Made by a program: the position numbers and the translations under genes. The notes below the pieces were generated by a model. That model was given only the letters and a program-made list of their open reading frames with translations. It had not been told where the DNA came from and did not search any database. Below are positions 43,168 through 51,730 of a DNA stretch of 64,000 nucleotides, piece by piece; within the stretch, counting starts at the first letter, position 1; each line of letters starts with the position of its first letter. Source of the stretch: Bradyrhizobium sp. 199 (GTDB taxonomy: Bacteria > Pseudomonadota > Alphaproteobacteria > Rhizobiales > Xanthobacteraceae); contig NZ_JADPJI010000005.1 in NCBI RefSeq assembly GCF_023073355.1, forward strand, positions 2,356,001 through 2,420,000, read 5' to 3'.

Positions 43168-44427
43168 TCAGGTAAAGCCCTTGCTCTTCTTCCACTCGGC
43201 CTCGAGCTCGAAGATGGTCTTCCAGTCGCCGGCCTTGATCTCGGGAACATACGGCTCCTGCGGGATCGTGGTGCCCCAGCCGATGGCGTAGCCGACGAGC
43301 GTCTGGTCATCGCCGCGCATCGTCACGGTGCCGTCAGCGCCGAACGGGCACTTGATGGTGAGGCCCTTCAAGACCTCCGCGATCTTCTTGCCGTCCGCCG
43401 AGTTCGCCTTCTTGGCGGCTTCTGCCAGGAACATCACCGCGGTCGCGTTCTGCCACGACCAGTTGGTGGGGTATTCGTTGTACTTGGCCTTGTAGGCATC
43501 GCCCCAGGCGGCGTTCTCCGGCGTGGTCGGGAAAGTCTTGATGTAGCGGTTGCCGGAGTGAATGCCCTTCGGCAGGTTCTTCACCACCGTGAGCGCGGTG
43601 TAGTCGGCCATATTGACCGCGAACACCTCCATCTGGCCGAACATCGCGTAAATGTTGGCCTGGTCGATGTAGGAGGTGAGATCCCCGCCCCACAGGCAGG
43701 AATAGAGCGCCTGGGCCTTGGCCTGCAGGATCTTGGTCACGACTTCGGTGTAGTCGGGCTGAAACAGCTTTGGCCAGGACTCGCTGATGATTTCGACGTC
43801 GGGCGCAAACCGCTTCAGGTATAGCGTGAACTCGCCGGTGGTATCGCGGCCGTAGGCATAGTCGGGCGAACAGGTTGCCCATTTCTTCAGGCTCTTGGCC
43901 CTGGCGATCGCGGCGGCGTAGCTGCCGCCGACGATGGAATCGTGAATGCCCTGGCGCACGCAGCGGAACGCGTTGGGGATGTGCTGCTTCGGGTCGGCCG
44001 TGAGCGAGGACGCTTCCGAGCAGGTGTGGATGCAGAGCACGCCGAGATCGCGCGCGACCTCATGCACCGCGAACGATCCGGACGACGCCTCGCCGTCGAG
44101 CAGCAGCTCGCAGCCGTCGGTGTTGACAAGCTCGCGTGCGACACGCGCGGCTTCCTGCGGCTGGCCCTTGGAGTCGCGGATCACCATCTCGATCTGTCGG
44201 CCGGCGAGACCGCCGGCGGCGTTGGCCTTCTCGACTTCCAGCATCACCGCATTGCGCGAAGACGTGCCGAGTTGCGCGACGCGGCCCGACAGAATCGTCG
44301 GCATGCCGATCTTGATCGTCTTGGCTTGCGCACGCGCCACCCACGGCGCGGCGAACGTCATCGCACCGGCGCCCATCAGCGCCAGTGTTGAACGGCGGCT
44401 GATGCCCGGCGTGCGGGTTATCGTCAT
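43168..44427 (-). CDS. Branched-chain-type ABC transporter substrate-binding protein, Tat-exported
   Basis: A 419-residue type 6 (LivJ/FmdD/UrtA-like) binding protein. The N-terminus has the twin-arginine motif SRRSTLALMG (about 10-19) and a signal cut near RAQA. The mature part begins TIKIGMPTILSGRVAQLGTS, then ELLLDGEASSGSFAV. ATG at 44427 has GAGGGG upstream. First gene of the importer operon, divergent from an acyl-CoA ligase operon. The context points to an aromatic or ketone-derived acid rather than an amino acid (inference). Confidence 0.92.
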   Translation of the reverse strand: MTITRTPGISRRSTLALMGAGAMTFAAPWVARAQAKTIKIGMPTILSGRVAQLGTSSRNAVMLEVEKANAAGGLAGRQIEMVIRDSKGQPQEAARVARELVNTDGCELLLDGEASSGSFAVHEVARDLGVLCIHTCSEASSLTADPKQHIPNAFRCVRQGIHDSIVGGSYAAAIARAKSLKKWATCSPDYAYGRDTTGEFTLYLKRFAPDVEIISESWPKLFQPDYTEVVTKILQAKAQALYSCLWGGDLTSYIDQANIYAMFGQMEVFAVNMADYTALTVVKNLPKGIHSGNRYIKTFPTTPENAAWGDAYKAKYNEYPTNWSWQNATAVMFLAEAAKKANSADGKKIAEVLKGLTIKCPFGADGTVTMRGDDQTLVGYAIGWGTTIPQEPYVPEIKAGDWKTIFELEAEWKKSKGFT

Positions 44428-44532
44428 TTTCCCCTCCCTCTTTCGGGTCGGCGTGTCCTGATCCCAGCCGGAGATCGTCCGTCTCCGTGTCCCCAAGGAT
44501 TTCAGAGCAAAGGGGGTGACGTCAAGCTGAAG

Positions 44533-44555
44533 ATGAATTACGAGTCAGAATTCAT
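44533..44555. promoter_or_regulatory. Palindrome in the divergent region, candidate TetR operator
   Basis: Seven-base arms ATGAATT and AATTCAT around nine bases, AT-rich in GC-rich surroundings. It overlaps a possible upstream ATG of the ligase frame. TetR-family regulators often bind such sites next to their own operon, and a TetR gene is the second gene here. A TGACGTCA palindrome (44517-44524) and a CGGAGA/TCTCCG pair (44470-44487) lie close by. Confidence 0.5.
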
Positions 44556-44598
44556 TGAAGGAGTAATCGAGGCCGGTATTCGGCCCAATGTCCGCAAA

Positions 44599-46092
44599 AT
44601 GATCAATCTTTCGAGCTTCATCGCCTTTCATGCCCGGCGCACGCCGGACCGGCCCGCGCTGAAATATCGCGGCGAGGAGATTTCCTACGCGGCGTTCGAT
44701 GCGCGGCTCCGGACGGTGGCAGGCTGGCTCGCCGCGCGGGGCGTCGGCGCCGGCGACGTCGTCGCCGTGCTGATGAAGAACAGCGCGGCATTCCTCGAAC
44801 TCGTCTTCGCGACGAGCCATCTCGGCGCGGTATTCCTGCCGATCAACTTCCGCCTCTCCCGCGACGAGGTCGGCTACATCGCCGGGAATGCCGGCGCGCG
44901 GCTTCTGATCGTCGACGAGGAATTGGCCGCGAATGCAGCGAGAGCAAGCATTGTCGTGCTCGACGCGACTGCGCAGCAGAGCGTCACCCACGTCGCGGGC
45001 GAGACGCCGCCTGCGCCGATGCATGTCCGCGCACCAGCCGACCTGATGCGGCTGATGTACACCTCGGGCACGACCGACCGCCCCAAGGGCGTGATGCTCA
45101 CTTACGATAATTTCTACTGGAAGTCCGCGGATCAAACAATCGCGCTCGGGCTCAGTGCCGAGACGCGGCTGCTCGCGGTCGGTCCGCTCTATCACGTCGG
45201 CGCGCTCGACCTGCCCGGCATCGCCGTGCTCTGGCATGGAGGCTTCATCCGCATCGAGCGCAATTTCGAGCCGGAGACGGCGCTCAGCGCCATCGCAGAA
45301 GACAAGCTCAACGCCGGTTGGTTCGCGCCTGTGATGACCACCGCGATGCTGACCTGCCCGACGCGCGACCGTTACGACGTCTCCAGCCTGCGATGGGCGA
45401 TCGGGGGCGGAGAGAAGACGCCGGAGATGCGCATCCGCGCCTTCTCCGAGTATTTCCGAAACGCGCGCTATATCGATGCCTATGGCCTTACCGAAACCGT
45501 CGGCGGCGACACCTTCATGGAGGCCGGCCGCGAGATCGAGAAGATCGGCTCGACAGGGCGCGCCATCGCCCATGTCGAGATCGAGATCCGCGACGAGGCC
45601 GGCAAGACGCTGCCCCCCAGGGTCGACGGCGAGATCTGCCTGCGCGGACCGAAGATCACGCGCGGTTACTGGAATGACCCGCAGAATACGGCATCGGCCT
45701 TCTTCGGCGACTGGTTCCGCAGCGGCGACGTCGGCTACCTCGATGAGGACGGCTTTCTTTACCTGACCGACCGCAAGAAGGACATGATCATCTCCGGTGG
45801 CGAGAACATCGCTTCCTCCGAGGTCGAGCGCGTCATCTATGAATTGCCCGAGGTGCGCGAAGTCGCGGTGATTGGTCTCCGCGACGCCCTCTGGGGCGAG
45901 CGGCCGGTCGCCGTCGTCGTCTTGGCGGAAGGCGCCACGCTGGAGCTCCCTGCTCTCACCGAGCACTGCCGGGCGCGTCTTGCAAGCTTCAAGGTGCCGA
46001 GGGAGCTGATCCTCCGCGACAGCCTCCCGCGCAACCCGTCTGGAAAGATTCTCAAGCGCGTGCTGCGCGCTGAACTGGAGACCGTGGCATGA
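44599..46092 (+). CDS. Acyl-CoA ligase (AMP-forming), fatty-acid/aromatic-acid type
   Basis: An ANL-superfamily ligase of about 497 residues. The P-loop motif is YTSGTTDRPKGV (about 153-164), then YGLTETVGGD, the hinge/Asp region WFRSGDVGYLDEDGFLYLTDRKKDMIISGGENI and the C-terminal catalytic Lys in PRNPSGKILKR. The frame opens at 44533, which would add 22 residues; that region holds a palindrome and does not look like the family, so the ATG at 44599 is preferred, although no strong RBS is visible. It activates a carboxylic acid to its CoA ester. First gene of an operon with TetR, a Baeyer-Villiger monooxygenase and an isomerase. Confidence 0.9.
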   Translation: MINLSSFIAFHARRTPDRPALKYRGEEISYAAFDARLRTVAGWLAARGVGAGDVVAVLMKNSAAFLELVFATSHLGAVFLPINFRLSRDEVGYIAGNAGARLLIVDEELAANAARASIVVLDATAQQSVTHVAGETPPAPMHVRAPADLMRLMYTSGTTDRPKGVMLTYDNFYWKSADQTIALGLSAETRLLAVGPLYHVGALDLPGIAVLWHGGFIRIERNFEPETALSAIAEDKLNAGWFAPVMTTAMLTCPTRDRYDVSSLRWAIGGGEKTPEMRIRAFSEYFRNARYIDAYGLTETVGGDTFMEAGREIEKIGSTGRAIAHVEIEIRDEAGKTLPPRVDGEICLRGPKITRGYWNDPQNTASAFFGDWFRSGDVGYLDEDGFLYLTDRKKDMIISGGENIASSEVERVIYELPEVREVAVIGLRDALWGERPVAVVVLAEGATLELPALTEHCRARLASFKVPRELILRDSLPRNPSGKILKRVLRAELETVA

Positions 46093-46736
46093 ATCAAGGC
46101 CCAGCCGCCGCGAAGGTCACAAAGCTCAACCGCATCGAGCGCAACGCCTGGACCAAGCAGAAGATCTTCGAGGCCGCCACCAAAGTCGTCGGCAAGCATG
46201 GCTATGCCGAGGCCTCCGTCGCCCGCATCACGGAACAGGCCGGCGTCGGGCAAGGCACCTTCTACAATCATTTCGAGAACCGCCAGGAGCTGCTCGATCA
46301 GCTGCTGCCGAAGATCGGCCTCGACATGGTCGAGTTCATCCGCGCCCGCACCGGCACCGCGCACGCGGCGCGGCAGGAGATCGAACGCTTCGCCGCCTTC
46401 TTCGAATTCATCGGCGAGGTGCCGGAATTCTTGCGCATCCTCAACGAAGCCGAGTTCTTCGCACCCGTCGGCTATCAGAAGCATCTCGACAACATCTCGG
46501 TCGCCTACGTCCGCATCCTCCGTCGTGCGCGCCTTGCCGGCGCCATCGAGGATTTTACCGACGACGAGTTCGAGGCCATCGTCCACATGCTGATGGGCGC
46601 GCGCGGCTATCTCAGCCGTCGCTACTCCTACTCGGCCGCCGGCGTCACCGCCGTGCCCGAGCACGTCATCTCCGCCTATCGCAAGCTGATGACGCGCGGC
46701 CTCTTCAATCCGTCGGGGGAACAGGACACGCCATGA
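46089..46736 (+). CDS. TetR/AcrR-family transcriptional regulator
   Basis: A 215-residue regulator with the TetR helix-turn-helix (about 20-68: KIFEAATKVVGKHGYAEASV and AGVGQGTFYNHFENRQELL). The C-terminal ligand domain is helical. Overlaps the ligase stop and the monooxygenase start (ATGA at both ends), so it is part of the operon it probably controls. Ligand likely an acyl-CoA or the ketone substrate (inference). Confidence 0.93.
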   Translation: MNQGPAAAKVTKLNRIERNAWTKQKIFEAATKVVGKHGYAEASVARITEQAGVGQGTFYNHFENRQELLDQLLPKIGLDMVEFIRARTGTAHAARQEIERFAAFFEFIGEVPEFLRILNEAEFFAPVGYQKHLDNISVAYVRILRRARLAGAIEDFTDDEFEAIVHMLMGARGYLSRRYSYSAAGVTAVPEHVISAYRKLMTRGLFNPSGEQDTP

Positions 46737-48643
46737 ACGTCGAATCTCCGCACACGCCGCTCGACCTTGCCTCGACCATTGCAGAAGGCGACATCCGCTG
46801 TCTCCTGATGGTACTGGTGCATATGACCGGCGACGAGAAATGGCTCGCGCCGCCCTACCTGCCCAAGCGCGACATCCGCCTCATTCCGGATCCCGAGGCC
46901 GGTGTGCCCCGGGACATCCAGGACGAGATCCGCGCCGCGGTGGTCAAGCTCTTCGCCAATGGTACGCCGAAGCCTGTCATCGCCGACCCCGGCGAAGAGA
47001 TGCTGCTGAAGATGATGCGCGCCTGCCTCGGCGAGAACGTCGCGCCGGAATATGCCCCGCTGATGCGCGAGGAGATGGGCTTTGAGGCGCGTCAGGCGCG
47101 TTGGACCAAGCGTCCGTCCGACGAAAAGCTCGCGGACCAGCATGTGCTGATCGTCGGCGCGGGCGTCTGCGCAATCGCGCTTGGCGTCGCGCTCGGCCAT
47201 CTCGGCATCCCCTACACCATTGTCGAGAAGAACGCCGAGCTTGGCGGCACCTGGTGGATCAACCGCTATCCCGGCTGCGGCGTCGATACGCCGAACCACT
47301 CCTATTCGTATTCGTTCGGCTCGGGCAACGCATGGACCCGCTACTTCTGCCAGCGCGAAGAGCTGCTCGGCTATCTCCAGAAGGTTGCCGAGGAATATGG
47401 CATTCGCAAGCATCTCCGCCTCAACACCGAGCTGACCTCGTCGCGCTGGGACGAAGGCAAGCGGCGCTGGATCTCGACGCTGAAGACGAAGGACGGCGAG
47501 GAGACGTTCGAATCTACCACGCTGGTCTCGGCCATCGGCCAGCTCAACGATCCCTCCCGCGCCCGCTTCAAGGGCGAGGAGGCCTTCAGGGGAACGATCC
47601 TGCATTCGGCGCTGTGGTCGGACGACATCAAGCTTGACGGCAAGCACGTCGCCGTGATCGGCACCGGCGCGACCGCGATGCAGCTGGTGCCGTCGATCGC
47701 CGGCCGCGTGGCTTCGGTCACTGTCTATCAGCGCAGCGCCCAATGGGCGCGCCCGGTGAAGGGTTATGCCGATCCGATCAGCGAGGGCGCTCGCTGGCTG
47801 CTGGCGCATCTGCCGTTCTATGTGCAGTGGTACCGCTTCAACATGTTCTGGCGCTATGGCGACGGCCTCCTGCCTTTCCTGCGCAAGGACCCCGCCTGGC
47901 CGCACCCCGAGCGCGCGGTCAACAAGGGCAATGACCGGCACCGCCAGGAGCTGACCGATTTCATCCTGTCAGAGCTGAAGGACCGGCCCGATCTGATCGA
48001 GAAATGCGTGCCGTCCTATCCGCCTTACGGCAAGCGCATCCTGCTCGACAACAACTGGTTCAAAACCCTCAGGCGCGACAATGTGGAGCTGGTCACCGCC
48101 ACGATCGATCATTTTGATGAAAGTGGCATCGTCACCGCTGACGGCAAGCACCGTCCCGCCGACATCATCGTGGTCGCGACCGGTTTCAGGGTGACGGAGA
48201 TGGCGGCCCGCCTCAATATCAGCGGCCGCGACGGCAAGGATTTGCGCCAGGCCTGGGCCAACGACAATCCGACCGCGCATCTTGGTCTCACCGTGCCAGG
48301 CTTTCCGAACTTCTTCTGCATGCTCGGCCCGAACTCCGGCCCGGCCCATGGCGGCAGCGTCATTTTCCAGTCGGAATGCCAGAGCCGCTACATCTCGGCG
48401 TGTCTTGCCGACATGATCGAGCAGGATGTCGCGGCCATCGACGTCCGCCAGGACGTGCTCGACGACTACGTCCGCAGGGTGGACGCCGAACACGAGGCGA
48501 TGATCTGGACCCATCCCGGCATGAGCACTTACTACCGCAACTCGAGCGGCCGCGTGTTTTCGGCAATGCCTTGGCGCTTCGTCGACTACTGGCGGATGAC
48601 GCACGATCCGGATCTGCGGCAGTACAGGCTGACGAAGGCGTAG
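46733..48643 (+). CDS. Flavin-containing Baeyer-Villiger monooxygenase with N-terminal extension
   Basis: A 636-residue type I BVMO. After an extension of about 130 residues, as in 4-hydroxyacetophenone monooxygenases, the FAD motif is GAGVCAIALG (142-151), unusual in having CAI where most have SGL or FGG. GGTWWINRYPGCGVDTPNH follows (171-189). The BVMO fingerprint FxGxxxHxxxW is FRGTILHSALW at 285-295. The NADP motif is GTGATAMQL. It would insert oxygen next to a carbonyl, making an ester or lactone. Operon partners can activate and rearrange the products. Substrate not readable from sequence. Confidence 0.92.
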   Translation: MNVESPHTPLDLASTIAEGDIRCLLMVLVHMTGDEKWLAPPYLPKRDIRLIPDPEAGVPRDIQDEIRAAVVKLFANGTPKPVIADPGEEMLLKMMRACLGENVAPEYAPLMREEMGFEARQARWTKRPSDEKLADQHVLIVGAGVCAIALGVALGHLGIPYTIVEKNAELGGTWWINRYPGCGVDTPNHSYSYSFGSGNAWTRYFCQREELLGYLQKVAEEYGIRKHLRLNTELTSSRWDEGKRRWISTLKTKDGEETFESTTLVSAIGQLNDPSRARFKGEEAFRGTILHSALWSDDIKLDGKHVAVIGTGATAMQLVPSIAGRVASVTVYQRSAQWARPVKGYADPISEGARWLLAHLPFYVQWYRFNMFWRYGDGLLPFLRKDPAWPHPERAVNKGNDRHRQELTDFILSELKDRPDLIEKCVPSYPPYGKRILLDNNWFKTLRRDNVELVTATIDHFDESGIVTADGKHRPADIIVVATGFRVTEMAARLNISGRDGKDLRQAWANDNPTAHLGLTVPGFPNFFCMLGPNSGPAHGGSVIFQSECQSRYISACLADMIEQDVAAIDVRQDVLDDYVRRVDAEHEAMIWTHPGMSTYYRNSSGRVFSAMPWRFVDYWRMTHDPDLRQYRLTKA

Positions 48644-48660
48644 ACTGAAGGGAATACCCG

Positions 48661-49296
48661 ATGCCCAAGCCGATCGTGCGCATCTACACCGATTATAAGA
48701 GTCCTTACGCGTTCGTGGCCAACAAGCGCCTGTTCGAACTCGAGCAGACGCACGGCGTACGCCTCGAATGGCTGCCCTACACGCTGCGCGTCGCCGAATT
48801 CATGGGCACGGTCGAGGAGCGCACGCCGCATTTCTGGCGCAAGGTGCGTTACGCCTATATGGACGCGCGGCGCTATGCCAATGCGCAGGGGCTCGTCATG
48901 AAGGGGCCGCGGCGGATCTACGATGCCTTCTATTCGAGCGTTGGAATGCTTTTCGCACAACGGCACGGCCTCTTCCGCCCCTACCACGACATGGTCTTCC
49001 GCAAATTCTGGAGCCATGAGCTCGAGATCGATGATCTCGCCGCCATCACTGACGTCATCACATCGTGTGGCGGATCAGGCAGCGACTTCGAAGCTTTTGT
49101 GCAGGGCCCTGGGCGCGCCGAGCACGACCGCATCATCGACGAAGCCGAAGCGCTCGGCGTCTTCGGCGTGCCCACCATGGTGTTCAACGGCGAGCTGTTC
49201 TGGGGCGGGGACCGCATCGACATGCTGATCGAACGCATCGAGAAGCCCGAGACGATCGAGGCCGCACTCGGCAGTCGCCATCGCAAGCCGGCGTAG
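48661..49296 (+). CDS. DsbA-like protein of the 2-hydroxychromene-2-carboxylate isomerase / kappa GST family
   Basis: A 211-residue thioredoxin-fold protein. The N-terminal motif DYKSPYAFVANKRL has Ser13 in the place of the catalytic Ser of HCCA isomerases, with no CxxC, so it is not a disulfide enzyme. The C-terminal FGVPTMVFNGELFWGGDRI is typical of the family. Seventeen bases after the monooxygenase gene, last gene of the operon. Glutathione-dependent isomerisation of an aromatic intermediate is the family's known reaction; the exact step here is not known. Confidence 0.9.
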   Translation: MPKPIVRIYTDYKSPYAFVANKRLFELEQTHGVRLEWLPYTLRVAEFMGTVEERTPHFWRKVRYAYMDARRYANAQGLVMKGPRRIYDAFYSSVGMLFAQRHGLFRPYHDMVFRKFWSHELEIDDLAAITDVITSCGGSGSDFEAFVQGPGRAEHDRIIDEAEALGVFGVPTMVFNGELFWGGDRIDMLIERIEKPETIEAALGSRHRKPA

Positions 49297-49309
49297 CTCT
49301 ATATATCTT

Positions 49310-49358
49310 GAGCATGATCTTGTCGGATAACCGCTGCGCACTTTTCCGGATCATGCTC
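49310..49358. repeat. Dispersed repeat with perfect 10-bp arms between convergent genes
   Basis: Arms GAGCATGATC and GATCATGCTC enclose a middle with CGGATAACCGC and CACTTTTCCG. I associate this element type with Bradyrhizobium intergenic DNA. It lies between the isomerase gene and the alanine dehydrogenase gene, reaching the latter's stop codon. Confidence 0.75.
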
Positions 49359-50473
49359 TACGCAGCCAGCCCGCTCTCCACCGGCGCGAACTCCAATCCC
49401 AGGCTCTCCGCCACTGCCTTGTTGGTGATGCGGCCGCGATGCACGTTCAGGCCGCTGCGCAAATGCTGGTTCTCCACCACCGCTGCAAACCCCCTATTGG
49501 CCAGCATCAGGCCGAACGGCAGCGTCGCATTGTTCAGGGCCTGGCTCGACGTCACCGGCACCGCGCCCGGCATATTGGCGACGCAATAGTGCACAACGCC
49601 GTCGACCTCGTAGGTCGGTTCAGTGTGCGTGGTCGGATGCGAGGTCTCAAAGCAGCCACCCTGGTCGATCGCGACGTCCACCAGCACGGCGCCGGGCCGC
49701 ATCGATGTCAGCATCGCGCGCGTGACCAGCTTGGGCGCGCTCGCGCCCGGCACCAGCACCGCGCCGATCACGACGTCGGCACCGAACACTTCCTCTTCGA
49801 CCGCCTCGATCGTCGAGAAGCGGGTGCGCACCCGTCCGGCAAAGAGATCGTCGAGCTGGCGCAGGCGAGGAAGCGAGCGATCGATCACCGTCACTTCCGC
49901 GCCGAGCCCTGCGGCCATGCGTGCCGCCTGCGTGCCCACTACGCCGCCGCCAAGTACGACGACCCGCGCCGGCTGCACGCCCGGCACGCCGCCGAGCAGC
50001 AGCCCGCGGCCACCGGCCGACCGCCTGAGCGCGGCGCCGGCGGCCTCGATGGCAAGGCGGCCGGCGACTTCGCTCATCGGCGCGAGCAGCGGGAGGTGAC
50101 CGTTCGCGTCGGTGACGGTTTCATAGGCGATTGCGGTGCAGCCGGAGGCGAGCAGACCCTTGGCCTGCTCCGGATCCGGCGCAAGATGAAGATAGGTAAA
50201 TAGAATCTGGCCTTCTCGGAGCTGGGCCCATTCGCTTTTCTGCGGCTCCTTCACCTTCACGATCATGTCGGACCTGGAAAAGATGTCGCGGGCGCTCTCG
50301 GCAATGGTGGCCCCTGCCCGCCGATACACCTCATCGGCCGCGCCGATGCCACTGCCGGCGCCGGTCTCGACCGCTACCTGGTGCCCGGCCGTGACATATT
50401 CACGGACGGCGCCCGGGGTAAGCCCGACGCGATATTCCTGCACCTTGATCTCCTTGGGCACACCGACGCGCAT
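49358..50473 (-). CDS. ald: Alanine dehydrogenase
   Basis: A 371-residue NAD-dependent enzyme that interconverts alanine with pyruvate and ammonia. The N-terminus MRVGVPKEIKVQEYRVGLTP is diagnostic, then Lys in VKVKEPQ, FTYLHLA (active-site His about 96), and the NAD motif LGGGVVGTQAARMA (about 174-187). ATG at 50473 has AAGGAG upstream; the 13 further codons up are unlikely. Divergent from an Lrp/AsnC-type gene, the usual partner regulator. Confidence 0.95.
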   Translation of the reverse strand: MRVGVPKEIKVQEYRVGLTPGAVREYVTAGHQVAVETGAGSGIGAADEVYRRAGATIAESARDIFSRSDMIVKVKEPQKSEWAQLREGQILFTYLHLAPDPEQAKGLLASGCTAIAYETVTDANGHLPLLAPMSEVAGRLAIEAAGAALRRSAGGRGLLLGGVPGVQPARVVVLGGGVVGTQAARMAAGLGAEVTVIDRSLPRLRQLDDLFAGRVRTRFSTIEAVEEEVFGADVVIGAVLVPGASAPKLVTRAMLTSMRPGAVLVDVAIDQGGCFETSHPTTHTEPTYEVDGVVHYCVANMPGAVPVTSSQALNNATLPFGLMLANRGFAAVVENQHLRSGLNVHRGRITNKAVAESLGLEFAPVESGLAA

Positions 50474-50538
50474 CTTGAGCTCCTTGACCGACGCATTGAT
50501 TCCACCCCTCATCGTAGCGACGGGGCCGGTTTGGTTTC

Positions 50539-51096
50539 ATGCAAATATCAGCTAGTTTCGGCAGGCCCGCGCCGGTTTCCGGCGCTGAAGTGCCCTTTCA
50601 CGCTGGAAACGAAACCTTGGCCCTCGACCGGAAAGACCTCGCGATCCTCGCGGAACTCACGACCAATGCGCGCGCCAGCCACACCGAGCTTGCCAGCAAG
50701 GTTGGGCTATCGAGCACGGCGCTGGCGCGGCGGCAGAAGGCACTGGAGGACGACGGCTATATCCAGGCCTATCAGGCCGCGCTCGATCTCTCACAGTTCG
50801 GCCTCACCACCACTGTGCTGGTCCGCATCGCGCTGGAAAGCCAGAGCGACGAAGCGCTGAAGGCCTTCGAGGCGGAGGTGGTGAAATGCCCTTCCGTCGT
50901 GCGTTGCTTCCTGATGTCGGGAACCGACGACTACATCCTCATCGTGCTTGCGCGCGACATCCAGGATTTCGAGCGTATCCACCGCACCGAACTGTCCCGC
51001 CTGCCGCGCGTCGCGCGCGTGCAATCAAGCTTCGCCCTGCGCGAAATTGTCAACCGCGCGGTGCCGACCGTGGTGTTCGGCGAGGCGAAGCGGTGA
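50539..51096 (+). CDS. Lrp/AsnC-family transcriptional regulator (AldR-like)
   Basis: A 185-residue regulator with an N-terminal winged helix (about 30-80: DRKDLAILAELTTNARASHTEL and GLSSTALARRQKALEDDG) and a C-terminal RAM domain (MSGTDDYILIVLARDIQDFE). The first 25 residues are not conserved, so a later start is possible. The 65-base region it shares with ald is where it would bind. Likely senses alanine (inference from pairing). Confidence 0.92.
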   Translation: MQISASFGRPAPVSGAEVPFHAGNETLALDRKDLAILAELTTNARASHTELASKVGLSSTALARRQKALEDDGYIQAYQAALDLSQFGLTTTVLVRIALESQSDEALKAFEAEVVKCPSVVRCFLMSGTDDYILIVLARDIQDFERIHRTELSRLPRVARVQSSFALREIVNRAVPTVVFGEAKR

Positions 51097-51188
51097 CCGT
51101 TGCGCCGCGAGCGCCCTGATTTTAGGCACGGAACCAAGCGGTCGCTTCCCCGTTGGACGCCATGGCCAGCGGAGGCGACGTGCCCCCG

Positions 51189-51205
51189 CGTCAGCACGGC
51201 TGACG
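51189..51205. promoter_or_regulatory. Perfect 17-bp palindrome upstream of the second oxidoreductase operon
   Basis: CGTCAGC-ACG-GCTGACG, 33 bases before the start of the 2Fe-2S gene at 51239. It could be an operator or an RNA hairpin in the leader. No regulator gene for this operon is adjacent except the Lrp-type gene. Confidence 0.4.
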
Positions 51206-51238
51206 TCTCGGCTCGGTCGCCTTTGCAGGGAGCAGGAC

Positions 51239-51730
51239 ATGGGCGATGTCACGCATGAACTTCCAGACCGCATTCCGACACGCCTCGTCATCAATGGTGT
51301 CAGCCACACCCTCGATCTTCTGCCCTGGACAACGCTGCTGGACGCGTTGCGCGATCATCTTGCGCTAACGGGTACGAAGAAGGGCTGCGATCACGGCCAG
51401 TGCGGTGCTTGCACCGTGCTGATCGACGGTCGGCGCGTCAATTCGTGCCTGACGCTCGCCGTCATGAAGGATAGCGCCGAGATCACCACCATTGAAGGCT
51501 TAGCAAAGGATGGCGCGCTGCATCCCCTGCAGCAGGCCTTCATCGATCACGATGCATTCCAATGCGGCTATTGCACGCCAGGACAGATCTGCTCGGCGGC
51601 GGGCCTCCTGGCCGAGGGCCGCGCCAGGGATGCCGACCAGATCAGAGAGCTGATGAGCGGAAATCTCTGACGCTGCGGCGCCTATCCCAACATCGTGGCT
51701 GCGATCGAGCAGGCAATGAGCCGGACATGA
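51239..51730 (+). pseudogene. 2Fe-2S subunit of a PaoABC-like oxidoreductase with in-frame UGA at a cluster cysteine
   Basis: The frame codes for a full 2Fe-2S subunit: Cys50, 55, 58 and 70 of the first cluster, and Cys109 and 112 (CGYCTPGQ) of the second. But codon 144 (51668-51670) is TGA where the family has the first Cys of the CRCGAY motif. After it the frame goes on, RCGAYPNIVAAIEQAMS, to a proper stop that overlaps the next ATG (ATGA). The protein thus ends 20 residues early and loses two cluster ligands unless UGA is read through. No Tat signal is present, unlike the left-edge copy at 347-988. GGGAG lies before the ATG at 51239. A point change TGC to TGA explains it. Confidence 0.82.

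Noticed and set aside
51668..51670. UGA as a selenocysteine codon
   Set aside because: I could not see a convincing SECIS-like hairpin with the proper spacing after the codon, and this family is not known to use Sec there. A nonsense change is the simpler reading, so it is kept only as an alternative.
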